Origin: an uncultured Bacteroidales bacterium
GTDB lineage: Bacteria > Bacteroidota > Bacteroidia > Bacteroidales > FEN-979
Length of the DNA: 11,538 nt
Direction of reading: 5' to 3'
NCBI GenBank assembly: GCA_903928285.1
Contig: CAIYQH010000188.1
Span: 1 to 11,538 of the forward strand
Each line of letters starts with the position of its first letter. Within the stretch, counting starts at the first letter, position 1. Shown here one piece after another: positions 1 to 7,756 of this stretch. A program made the translations under genes and the position numbers. Below the pieces are notes generated by a model. It was not told where the DNA came from, made no database searches, and saw only the letters and a program-made list of their open reading frames with translations.

Positions 1-54
1 ATTGCTTCCTATCCAAACACATTTGTTCACTGGGAATATGGCTTTAGGAGTTAA
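1..54 (+). CDS. Group II intron reverse transcriptase/maturase, C-terminal 17 residues (partial)
   Basis: Frame 1 is open from the window edge to a TAA at 52-54 and encodes 17 residues that include YPNTFVHWEYGF. An aromatic Y-P-x-x-F-x-H-W ending is, from family knowledge, a usual C-terminus of bacterial group II intron-encoded proteins. The reading is supported mainly by position: the stop lies 12 nt before a perfect domain V, as expected for a protein encoded in domain IV. The full protein would carry the reverse transcriptase, maturase (X) and possibly an endonuclease domain, and would help splicing and retrohoming. None of those domains is visible here, so whether the enzyme is intact cannot be judged. 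Confidence 0.72.
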   Translation: MASYPNTFVHWEYGFRS

Positions 55-66
55 GTCTGTCAAGAA

Positions 67-140
67 GAGCCGTATGATGGGAGACTGTCAAGTACGGTTC
101 TGTGAGCGGCTGGGGGTGAAACTCCCCCGGCCTACTCGAC
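67..140 (+). ncRNA. Group II intron domains V and VI (catalytic core and branch-point helix)
   Basis: Domain V is exactly 34 nt (67-100). Bases 67-74 pair with 93-100 and contain the catalytic triad AGC at 68-70. A 2-nt bulge at 91-92 follows, then 75-80 pairs with 85-90, closed by a GAGA (GNRA) tetraloop at 81-84. Domain VI (101-140) forms a 9-bp helix, 108-116 with 124-132, and GAG at 104-106 can pair with CTC at 135-137. This leaves A134 unpaired as the likely branch-point adenosine, seventh base from the 3' end, the spacing expected for lariat formation. All key elements of a working 3' half appear intact. The base pairing was worked out by hand. Confidence 0.9.
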
Positions 141-182
141 CTTTCCTGTTTTACCGGGAGCTTTTCCGGAGTCAGGGCAACC

Positions 183-228
183 ATCGTTAACAACGATTGT
201 CTGTATGACAATCCTGTAGATTGTCTGT
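183..228 (+). other. Leader with two small hairpins and a 10-bp direct repeat
   Basis: Between the intron end and the first surface-protein gene, ATCGTT at 183-188 pairs with AACGAT at 192-197 (loop AAC). ATTGTC at 196-201 pairs with GACAAT at 207-212 (loop 202-206). The two hairpins overlap by two bases at 196-197, so they may be alternatives. The 10-mer GATTGTCTGT occurs at 195-204 and again at 219-228. No U-tract follows, so this is not a standard terminator. It could be a regulator site or a 5' leader structure for the gene starting at 239; function is unknown. No good match to the Bacteroidetes TAnnTTTG promoter element was found in this leader. Confidence 0.35.
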
Positions 229-238
229 GTTTCATGTT

Positions 239-3200
239 ATGCATAAAACGGGTACTATCTCATTTGGTTTTCTGTTTCTCCGGTTTAAACTTATCCTGAG
301 CCTGGGTTTTCTTGTTGTTTTTAACACCGGGATATTCAGCAACACGGCCATTGGCGCAGTGACTTGTGGCACCGGCGATCGGACTATTTCACCAGATTCC
401 CTGTCATGCATCGGCCAACCGGGTGATACTCTTTTTCAAATGGTTCATTTTCATCATTCAGAAAGTGGAAATGAATATTTCTCCGTTAACCTTTGCCAGT
501 TCCACACCAGGTTTGAGAGGGCCTTTTTTTATAATAGCGCATGGGCCCGACAGATTTATTTGGCAGACAAAGGCGCCTTTTATAATGATTCGGCGCTTTT
601 TATTGCACCCGGACCGAAGGATGAGGCATGGCAGGAATTTCGTGAATTGTTGCTGAAAACCCAAACTGCATCAGTCGCATTCAGCGAAAAGGAGAAACAG
701 GAATATGTCAGTTTGTCTCCATTTTACAGGGTGAATGATATGCAGGAAGTAAACAGGGAGATAACACCGCTCGCAAGCTCCAATGCCTGTCAGGATGCAG
801 GTGTAGCCTGCTCCGGGATTGTTTACAACTTTCCTTCGGGTACCACAGGTACCGCTCCCCCTGCCGTTGGCGGCTATCCAAATTACGGATGCCTCGCAAG
901 CACGCCATGCCCGGCCTGGTATTATATGCAGATCGGGACTGCCGGCAATATTGTCATTTCCATTTCCCAGGTTAGTACGGCAGGGTTTGGGGAGGATGTC
1001 GATTTTATCTGTTGGGGGCCCTTTACCAGTCTCTCTGACGGATGCAGCAACGGTTTGACAGGAAGTTGCACTTTAGCCGGCTGTTGTACCAATGTTTCAC
1101 CCGGATGTGTATATCCCAAAGGGAATATGGTGGATTGCAGTTTCTCACCATTTCCTGTTGAAACCTGCCACATTTTGAACGCCCAGGTTGGAGAAATATA
1201 TATTCTCATGATCACAAACTTCAGCCAGCAAGCAGGAACGATTACCTTTTCACAAACAGGCGGTACCGGGTTAACGAATTGCAACATCGTGGTTCACTGT
1301 TCGATGATCGCCCTGACGGAAACTCCCACTGCCTGCAGCGCTGCAACGAATACATTCTCGGTTTCAGGGAACGTTGAATTCACCAACCCATCGCCGACCG
1401 GGACACTCACCGTTACCGATAACACCACCATACCTCCTGTGGCACAATCTTTCAGCCCGCCCTTTTTCAGCCCGCTGGCCTATAATCTCACCAATATTCC
1501 CTGTGATGGCCTGACCCATCTTATCACCGCCCGCTTTTCCGACAGTTTGAACTGTACCATAACACAACCCGTACCGGCGCCGCCATCGAGTTGCCCCCAG
1601 GCGCATATCAGCGGGGGAGGCACCATTTGCGGCAACGGGATCCAGCAGGTAACCGTTACTGTGAATTTTACGTTCGGAACTCCCCCCTTCACCTTTGTTT
1701 ATGACATCAATGGCATAAACCAGCCGCCGGTGACCTGCAACAATTCATTACCCTATCAGATAAATACCACGACGGCGGGTCTGTACACACTGGTTTCGGT
1801 CGCCACCCAGGGTTGCCTGGCAGGAACTTTCTCAGGAAGCGCTACCGTGACGGTGAATCCCATGCCAACGGCTACAATCACCGGATCAGCCTCCTTGTGT
1901 CTCAATGCAACACCCCCGCTGATCACCTTTACCGGTAGCAATGCAACACCTCCCTATACCTTCACCTACAATATCAACGGCGGCACCAGCCAAACGATAA
2001 CAACCTCCTCAGGCAACAGTGTAACCCTGACGGTTCCAACCAATATTACAGGGAGTTATAGCGATAACCTGATCAAGGTGGAGGAGTCCAGTTCCACAAC
2101 CTGTTCACAGCTGCAGTCCGGAAATGCCACAGTCGCCATCCATCCATACCCTATAACAACCATCACCGAAAACCCCGGGCCTGTCTGCCAGGCATCACCC
2201 CACCTGTACCAGGCACCGGCCGATCCCTCCTGTAATTTTTCGTGGTCGCTGATTCCAGCTGCCAACGGCATTATTGCCTCAGGTCAGGGCACGAATAACA
2301 TCACGGTCGACTGGCAGATTTACGGGGGAGCAACCATTGCCTTGACCGGCACCACCACGGCAGGCTGCATCACCTCCTCAACCCTTGCTACCGATGTCAA
2401 ACCAAGGCCGAACCCTGTTTTCATCCCCTGTTTCGACCTCGTCACCACGCCGAATGCAGGGAAGATCATCCTGCGGGGAGGCTCCCCCCTGTTGCCAGTC
2501 CAGGGAGTCTATACCGGCAATCATGTTTCCCTGAACTCGCTGACGGGAAAATATGAATTTGATCCTCTGGGAGCAATTCCCGGCGTTTACCCCATAACTT
2601 ATACCTATACAAATACATATGGATGTGATGCAACCACATCACCGGTCAATATCACCTTGCAGAACAGCCCATTCGCCTGTGGCGGGAAACTTACGGATGT
2701 CAGGAATGGAAAGAAATACCAGACCGCCATGCTGGCCGGCCATTGCTGGATGACCCAAAACCTGAATTACGGAGCGCCCCTGGTCAATGCACCGGTTCCT
2801 CCCCAAACCGACAACTGCCAGGCAGAGAAATATTGTGCCCCCGCCGATTCGGGATGTTCCGTTTACGGAGGTTTTTACCAGTGGGATGAATTGATGGATT
2901 ATTCAACCTCCTCCGGGATAAAAGGGTTATGCCCTCCCGAATGGCATCTACCCTCGGCGACCGAATGGCAGCAACTGATTGACAACCTGGCTGCCGGGAT
3001 CACCGCCCCCGATGCCAACGGGGTCAACGGACCGGAAATGATGGACCCACTCAGGATCACCGGATTTCATGCCCTGACGGGGAGTGTCGATTATCAGGAC
3101 TTTATCTGGGCCTTTGGTACTGCCGGCAACCAGGGAACCCTGTTCTGGACCTCCGACTCCTTTGGCACCGACCGCGCTGTGGCCCGCGGGCTGAACAGCA

Positions 3201-3271
3201 ATAACCTGAGTATCTCGAATTACAATTCCAGCAGGGGAAACGCATTTTCCGTGCGCTGTGTGAAAGATTAG
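239..3271 (+). CDS. Large exported multidomain protein with C-terminal Fib_succ_major domain
   Basis: The product is 1010 residues from the ATG at 239. A TTG at 221 in frame is less likely because the signal peptide (about residues 14-40) then sits well inside the N-terminus. After cleavage near TAIGA comes an unrecognised cysteine-containing region (41-200). Next is a beta-rich head (about 205-345) with GCL..TP.PAWYYMQI, DVDFICWGP, VDCSFSP and YILMITNFS, a pattern common in exported Bacteroidetes proteins. Three or four Ig/PKD-like modules follow (345-723), then a GxYTG module (724-808) and a Fib_succ_major domain (814-1010) with HCWMTQNLNYG, YGGFYQWDELM, LCPPEWHLPSATEWQ and SVRCVKD. No lipobox and no obvious type IX sorting domain are visible, so how it reaches or stays on the surface is unclear. 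It is 44 nt from its downstream paralogue, probably in one operon. Adhesion or scaffold functions are guesses. Confidence 0.9.
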   Translation: MHKTGTISFGFLFLRFKLILSLGFLVVFNTGIFSNTAIGAVTCGTGDRTISPDSLSCIGQPGDTLFQMVHFHHSESGNEYFSVNLCQFHTRFERAFFYNSAWARQIYLADKGAFYNDSALFIAPGPKDEAWQEFRELLLKTQTASVAFSEKEKQEYVSLSPFYRVNDMQEVNREITPLASSNACQDAGVACSGIVYNFPSGTTGTAPPAVGGYPNYGCLASTPCPAWYYMQIGTAGNIVISISQVSTAGFGEDVDFICWGPFTSLSDGCSNGLTGSCTLAGCCTNVSPGCVYPKGNMVDCSFSPFPVETCHILNAQVGEIYILMITNFSQQAGTITFSQTGGTGLTNCNIVVHCSMIALTETPTACSAATNTFSVSGNVEFTNPSPTGTLTVTDNTTIPPVAQSFSPPFFSPLAYNLTNIPCDGLTHLITARFSDSLNCTITQPVPAPPSSCPQAHISGGGTICGNGIQQVTVTVNFTFGTPPFTFVYDINGINQPPVTCNNSLPYQINTTTAGLYTLVSVATQGCLAGTFSGSATVTVNPMPTATITGSASLCLNATPPLITFTGSNATPPYTFTYNINGGTSQTITTSSGNSVTLTVPTNITGSYSDNLIKVEESSSTTCSQLQSGNATVAIHPYPITTITENPGPVCQASPHLYQAPADPSCNFSWSLIPAANGIIASGQGTNNITVDWQIYGGATIALTGTTTAGCITSSTLATDVKPRPNPVFIPCFDLVTTPNAGKIILRGGSPLLPVQGVYTGNHVSLNSLTGKYEFDPLGAIPGVYPITYTYTNTYGCDATTSPVNITLQNSPFACGGKLTDVRNGKKYQTAMLAGHCWMTQNLNYGAPLVNAPVPPQTDNCQAEKYCAPADSGCSVYGGFYQWDELMDYSTSSGIKGLCPPEWHLPSATEWQQLIDNLAAGITAPDANGVNGPEMMDPLRITGFHALTGSVDYQDFIWAFGTAGNQGTLFWTSDSFGTDRAVARGLNSNNLSISNYNSSRGNAFSVRCVKD

Positions 3272-3315
3272 ATCATTTTATTGTAACTTTACCAGACATT
3301 TTGAAGTTAACCTGA

Positions 3316-6300
3316 ATGAATCACAGGGGTCTCCTTGTTTCCGTTATGGTGTTGATCATGATACTCGGTTTACCCGGGAGGTCCTTGTCACAACTATCGG
3401 TTAACACAGGTACCGCCATCAGCATGACCCCGCTGGAGTTCGTTCAGACATACCTTGTCGGAACCGGCGTAACGGTTTCCAATGCCACCTATAATGGTTC
3501 TGCACTAACCCTGAACAGTTCCATGCGGACCCCACCCAAATACCGCAACCAGATCGGCTCCTTTACAACGACCGGGGGCGCACAGTCACAGCTGGGAATA
3601 AGCGGAGGGGTGATCCTTTCATCGGGTTATGTGGCCAAGGCGATTGCACCCGCCGACCCGTCCGACGACATGGAGGGCAACAACCAGCCCTTTGAAGGCG
3701 ACGCCGATCTTCACATCCTGGCCAATAAAGAGATAAATGACAAGTCGGTTCTCGAATTTGACTTTGTTCCTCAAACAGATGTGATCACCTTCCGGTATGT
3801 CTTTTGCTCCGTCGAATTTGATCAATACTGCGGATCACCATATAATGACGCCTTCGGACTTTTTCTGAGCGGCCCGGGCATTGCCGGCGGACTGGGCTTT
3901 ACCAATGATGCCGTCAACATCGCTCTTTTACCGGGAACCGCCAGTTATGTCACCATCGCTAACGTATGCACCTCCGACAACGGTAATACCGGGAAGGGTG
4001 TCTATTCATGGTGGAACAATCCCAAGACCTATTTTTCCTATAACCGGCTGACCTACGTCTTTACAGCCAGTTACACGGTTACCTGCAACCAGACCTACCA
4101 TATGAAATTCGCCATCGGCGATGCCAATGACGGCATCCTGGATTCGGGAGTATTCCTGGAGCAAAACAGCTTTTCAAGTAACAATGTAACAGCATCAGCC
4201 TCCTTTTCAAACCCGCAGACGGGGACCTATCTCGTGGAAGGATGTGGCACCGCGACCCTCACCTACGGGATCCCGGAACCCCATACCGGCGATTTTACGA
4301 TCCTCCTGAATATTGATCCTTCAGGCACTGCCACCCAGGCTGATATTTTACCAAACCCCTTCCCAACCCAGGTGGTCATACCGGCCGGCCAACTGACGGC
4401 CCCTCCCATCATCATCTCGGCCGTCTCCGACGCTACGCCCGAACCCATTGAAAACCTGGTTATCAAAGCAACGCCAACATCCTGCAGTATCGTCAATACG
4501 GTTACCAATGAACTCCTGATCAAGGATCATGACCCGCTTTTAGTGAATGTTGACAACAAGACCGTTTGTAACGGGACGCCTGTCACCCTGTCGGCCCTGG
4601 TTAGCGGCGGGCAACCCATATTACCGGCCGGCAATTTCAACTACCTGTGGAGCAACGCAGCTACCACACCGTCCATTACCCTCTCACCTCCGATGGGTCA
4701 AACCATTTATTCTGTGAGCGTTACCGATGCCTGCAGTGAAACAACGATAGCCACCGCCTATGTGAACGCAGGGACCATACCTGCCTCGGCGCTTCCCATT
4801 ACAGGAACAAACCCTGTTTGTGCTCCGTCAACAGGCATTACCTATTCCATCCCGCCGATGACCGGAGCCGATTCTTATACCTGGACGGTTCCTCCCGGCG
4901 CTGTCATCACTTCAGGCGGCAGCACCAATACCATCACGGTTGATTACAGCACCCTGGCCTCTCCCGGGTCAATCACCGTAAAGGGGATCAACAACATCTG
5001 CGGCAGCGGGCCGGTGGTAACCATGGCGCTGACAGTGGCGCCCAGCGCCCAGCCGGCCGGGGCCATTACAGGCAACACCAACATCTGTACCCCGGCATCA
5101 GGTTTGCTCTTCTCTGTTCCTGCCATTACCGGCGCCAACAACTATATCTGGACCCTCCCTGCCGGCGCCTCCATCGTCGCAGGAAACAACACCAATGCCA
5201 TAACAGTTGATTTCTCCTTGTCTTCGGCATCAGGAAATGTCTCTGTTTACGGGCAAAGCACACTTTGCGGCAACGGATTGCCATCCTCCCTGCCCCTGAG
5301 CATCCATCCTGATCCCCAACCAGCCGGACCGGTTTCTGGATTGACAACCCTCTGTGTGCCGGCAACCGGGATAACTTATTCTATTGCTGCCGTAACCGGA
5401 GCCGACAGTTATATCTGGAGCCTGCCTCCGGGAGCCATCATCACTGCAGGAAGTACCACCAGCAGCATTGTTGTTGACTTTTCCCAGACAGCCGTTTCAG
5501 GATCGGTAACGGTTAAAGGTCACAGCAATTTTTGCGGTGACGGATTACCTGCAGCCCTTCCACTCACGATACACCCAACTCCCGAAGCGGCGGGACCTGT
5601 CACAGGTAATTCGCCAGTTTGCCAGGGAACAGCAGTTCTTTCCTACTTCATTTCACCCGTCAATTATGCCACCAGCTACGACTGGTCGGTACCAGGCGGC
5701 GTAACCATTACCAGCGGGGCCGGGACCACGCAGATCAGCTGTATCTTTACGACCTCGGCGGTTTCAGGTAATTTTACGGTGAGAGGATTCAATGCCGAGT
5801 GCAATTATGGCCAGCCAGCCGTGAAAGCCGTGGTGGTTAATCCATTGCCCGGGCCTGCGGGTACGATTACAAGCCTTACAGGAGCAACCGTCTGCCAGGG
5901 AGCAACTGCGATTTCCTATAGCATAAATGTCATCCCGGATGCCCAGAGTTATTTATGGAACTTCACAGGAACCGGTGAAACCTTAACCAATAACGGTTCA
6001 AGTCTGCTTATAGACTTCTCCGCCACAGCCACTTCAGGCCTGCTGCAGGTTACCGGTCATAACAGCTGCGGTGACGGACCCGCATCACCCATTTTCCCGG
6101 TTACGGTAAATCCCAAACCAATTGCCGATTTTCTTGTGTGCAATGATCTGAAAACCACAAAAAACGGACGTCCCATCATCCTTAAAGGAGGCCGTCCGGT
6201 TGGACCGGGCGGTATCTACAGCGGAACCGGCGTGAGCCAGGTCAGACCGGGAGTTTATGCCTTTGATCCGCAAAGCGGCAGCGTAGCCGGCGGCGGAACG

Positions 6301-6990
6301 GCTAACGGTCTTCCTTATACGATTACCTACCGGTTTACCAACGTTTACAATTGTGTGGATGAGAAGTCGATAACCCTTTCCGTTTTTGCCTCCAATGCAA
6401 ATGACCCGTGCCCCGGCAATGTAAAGGATTACCGCGATAACCAGAGTTATCCGACCTTCCATACGGGTTCCGGGATTGGCGCACGGTGCTGGACTGCAGC
6501 CAACCTCAACTACGGAAATTTCACAGATCAGCTGCAATCGCAGACAGACAACTGCTTACCGGAAAAATATTGCAAAGACAATATCGGGGCAAATTGCAGC
6601 CAGTCGGGCGGATTTTATCAATGGGGCGAAATGATGCAATATCAGGAGACTTCACAATACCAGGACCTGTGTCCGCTGGGCTGGCATGTGCCCACGGCAG
6701 TTGATTGGGACAACCTGATCACCGACCTGAATGGAAACGGAATTGCGGGAAGCGCGCTGAAAGACACGGTGGTTGCCAATGGTTTCCACGGGTTGTTAAA
6801 GGGTCTTTTTTACCTGAACCGGAGCTGGAGTTTTGGTTCCGGATCCAATACCGGCTCTATCTTCTGGACTGCTGACGCACTTTCAGCGGATTATGCAACC
6901 GCCAGGGGAATCAATATTTACAACCTGAGTGTCTCACTGTATCCGTCGAGCCGCGCAAATGCATTCCCTGTAAGGTGCATCCGTAATTAA
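3316..6990 (+). CDS. Large exported protein: choice-of-anchor L head, PKD-like repeats, Fib_succ_major tail
   Basis: The product is 1224 residues, with a signal peptide (1-25, cleavage near SLS|QLS). Residues 26-290 match the choice-of-anchor L family: an LVGTGVTVSN motif, LGISGGVILSSG, GDADL, VLEFDFVPQTD, FRYVFCSVEFDQY, AFGLFLSGPG, NIALLPGT, then TYHMKFAIGDANDGILDSGVFLE. A Calx-beta-like segment (about 290-409) and one Ig-like module (410-487) follow. Next come five PKD-like repeats (488-933), a GIYSG module (934-1024) and a Fib_succ_major domain (1032-1224) with RCWTAANLNYG, GGFYQWGEMMQY, LCPLGWHVPTA and PVRCIRN. The last two modules match the tail of the preceding gene, so the pair are tandem paralogues with different heads. 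No lipobox or clear type IX sorting signal is seen. The role is probably extracellular binding; the ligand is unknown. Spacing to the response-regulator gene is 55 nt. Confidence 0.92.
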   Translation: MNHRGLLVSVMVLIMILGLPGRSLSQLSVNTGTAISMTPLEFVQTYLVGTGVTVSNATYNGSALTLNSSMRTPPKYRNQIGSFTTTGGAQSQLGISGGVILSSGYVAKAIAPADPSDDMEGNNQPFEGDADLHILANKEINDKSVLEFDFVPQTDVITFRYVFCSVEFDQYCGSPYNDAFGLFLSGPGIAGGLGFTNDAVNIALLPGTASYVTIANVCTSDNGNTGKGVYSWWNNPKTYFSYNRLTYVFTASYTVTCNQTYHMKFAIGDANDGILDSGVFLEQNSFSSNNVTASASFSNPQTGTYLVEGCGTATLTYGIPEPHTGDFTILLNIDPSGTATQADILPNPFPTQVVIPAGQLTAPPIIISAVSDATPEPIENLVIKATPTSCSIVNTVTNELLIKDHDPLLVNVDNKTVCNGTPVTLSALVSGGQPILPAGNFNYLWSNAATTPSITLSPPMGQTIYSVSVTDACSETTIATAYVNAGTIPASALPITGTNPVCAPSTGITYSIPPMTGADSYTWTVPPGAVITSGGSTNTITVDYSTLASPGSITVKGINNICGSGPVVTMALTVAPSAQPAGAITGNTNICTPASGLLFSVPAITGANNYIWTLPAGASIVAGNNTNAITVDFSLSSASGNVSVYGQSTLCGNGLPSSLPLSIHPDPQPAGPVSGLTTLCVPATGITYSIAAVTGADSYIWSLPPGAIITAGSTTSSIVVDFSQTAVSGSVTVKGHSNFCGDGLPAALPLTIHPTPEAAGPVTGNSPVCQGTAVLSYFISPVNYATSYDWSVPGGVTITSGAGTTQISCIFTTSAVSGNFTVRGFNAECNYGQPAVKAVVVNPLPGPAGTITSLTGATVCQGATAISYSINVIPDAQSYLWNFTGTGETLTNNGSSLLIDFSATATSGLLQVTGHNSCGDGPASPIFPVTVNPKPIADFLVCNDLKTTKNGRPIILKGGRPVGPGGIYSGTGVSQVRPGVYAFDPQSGSVAGGGTANGLPYTITYRFTNVYNCVDEKSITLSVFASNANDPCPGNVKDYRDNQSYPTFHTGSGIGARCWTAANLNYGNFTDQLQSQTDNCLPEKYCKDNIGANCSQSGGFYQWGEMMQYQETSQYQDLCPLGWHVPTAVDWDNLITDLNGNGIAGSALKDTVVANGFHGLLKGLFYLNRSWSFGSGSNTGSIFWTADALSADYATARGINIYNLSVSLYPSSRANAFPVRCIRN
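4777..6114 (+). repeat. Five tandem PKD-like protein repeats, 89-90 codons each
   Basis: Five consecutive in-frame units lie at 4777-5043, 5044-5310, 5311-5577, 5578-5844 and 5845-6114 (89, 89, 89, 89 and 90 codons). Each begins near a P-x-PAG-x-ITG-like turn. Each has a first cysteine (PVC, NIC, TLC, PVC, TVC), a central SY-x-W core (NY-x-W in unit 2) with GA-x-I or an equivalent, an I-x-VDFS-like strand, and a second cysteine in C-G-x-G or a variant of it. The two cysteines per unit could form a disulfide. The units are diverged at DNA level, so this is an old duplication under selection and not a recent tandem expansion. Units 1-3 look most alike; unit 4 lacks the CG-x-G form (ECNYG). Confidence 0.85.
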
Positions 6991-7045
6991 CCTTTGCCTG
7001 TCCCTTCCCGAAAGAGGGTGGTACGGGTCACTAACTAAACTGGCT

Positions 7046-7729
7046 ATGAAAATTCTTCTGATCGAAGATGAAAAAGAACTATCGGGTTCCATTACGGAAT
7101 ACCTGCAGAAAGAGAATTACCTTTGCGAAGCTGTATTCAATTTTGAGGGGGCGATTGAAAAGATCAACCTTTACGAGTATGACTGCATTATTGTTGATAT
7201 CAACCTGCCTGACGGAAGTGGCCTGAACGTCATCAGGGAGCTGAAGAAGATCAAGTCGGAAACCGGGATTATCATCATTTCTGCTAAAAACTCCCTGGAT
7301 GACAAGGTTGCCGGCCTTGAAATAGGTGCTGATGATTACCTTACCAAACCCTTTCACCTGCCCGAACTCAATGCCCGCGTCAAATCCATCATCAGGCGCA
7401 GGAGTTTCGGCGGAATCAACGAGATCGTATTTAATGACATTCAGATATTACCCGAACAGGTGGAGGTGTTGGTGAACAGCCAGCCACTTGTTCTGACCAA
7501 AAAAGAATACGACCTGCTGATCTTCTTTATCTCCAACAAAGACAGGGTATTAACCAAAGAGGCAATTGCCGAGCATCTCTGGGGCGATGAGATGGATACC
7601 GCTGATTCATTTGATTTTATTTATACTCATATAAAAAACCTCCGGAAGAAGATCATGGAAAAGGGTGGCGAAGATTATATCCGGACCATTTACGGGATGG
7701 GGTATAAATTCACCGCTGCGGTAAACTAA
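7046..7729 (+). CDS. OmpR/PhoB-family response regulator
   Basis: The product is 227 residues, typical for the family. The receiver domain (1-120) has the acidic pair E7/D8, the phospho-acceptor D51 in the strand IIVDINLPDGSG, the switch residue S79, Y98 and K101 in DDYLTKPF. The C-terminal winged-helix DNA-binding domain (about 130-227) shows LTKKEYDLLIFF, VLTKEAIAEHLWG, FIYTHIKNLRKKI and IRTIYGMGYKF, the standard OmpR core. Phosphorylation of D51 by the adjacent kinase should control DNA binding. The start ATG is the only sensible one, since the receiver strand begins at residue 2. The kinase gene begins 27 nt downstream, so the two are certainly coupled. Target genes are not known; the small exported proteins downstream are the obvious candidates. 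Order regulator-then-kinase is common in Bacteroidetes. Confidence 0.96.
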   Translation: MKILLIEDEKELSGSITEYLQKENYLCEAVFNFEGAIEKINLYEYDCIIVDINLPDGSGLNVIRELKKIKSETGIIIISAKNSLDDKVAGLEIGADDYLTKPFHLPELNARVKSIIRRRSFGGINEIVFNDIQILPEQVEVLVNSQPLVLTKKEYDLLIFFISNKDRVLTKEAIAEHLWGDEMDTADSFDFIYTHIKNLRKKIMEKGGEDYIRTIYGMGYKFTAAVN

Positions 7730-7756
7730 TCCACCTGTACCTACAAGAATTTACTC

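Larger units (their letters stand above)
1..140 (+). mobile_element. Group II intron, 3' end only (left part outside window)
   Basis: A group II intron is a self-splicing ribozyme and retroelement that moves using its own reverse transcriptase. The visible 140 nt hold, in order, the tail of the intron-encoded protein (stop at 52-54), a 12-nt spacer, domain V (67-100) and domain VI (101-140). The predicted intron end is the AC dinucleotide at 139-140, in agreement with the 3' AY rule for group II introns. The 3' exon starts at about 141, and the next gene's ATG lies only 98 nt further on, so the element sits in the upstream region of that gene. Overall style resembles bacterial chloroplast-like introns, but class assignment from the 3' end alone is tentative. 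The 5' end, domains I-III and most of the protein lie beyond the left edge. Confidence 0.88.

Noticed and set aside
2..190. Open frame of 62 codons across the left end
   Set aside because: It crosses intron domains V and VI and the intron/exon border, and the conserved RNA structure explains the sequence. The real coding frame here is frame 1, ending at 52-54.
221..238. TTG start for the first large gene, six codons upstream
   Set aside because: The ATG at 239 gives a better signal peptide, and nothing upstream of the TTG supports initiation.
6085..6537. Minus-strand open frame of 150 codons inside the second surface gene
   Set aside because: It lies opposite a clear domain-encoding frame, has no recognisable motif or signal, and similar antisense frames recur across both large genes.
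7002..7018. Small hairpin (CCCTT with GAGGG) between the second surface gene and the regulator gene
   Set aside because: Only five pairs and no T-run follows, so it is not a convincing terminator. Read-through into the regulator gene remains possible.
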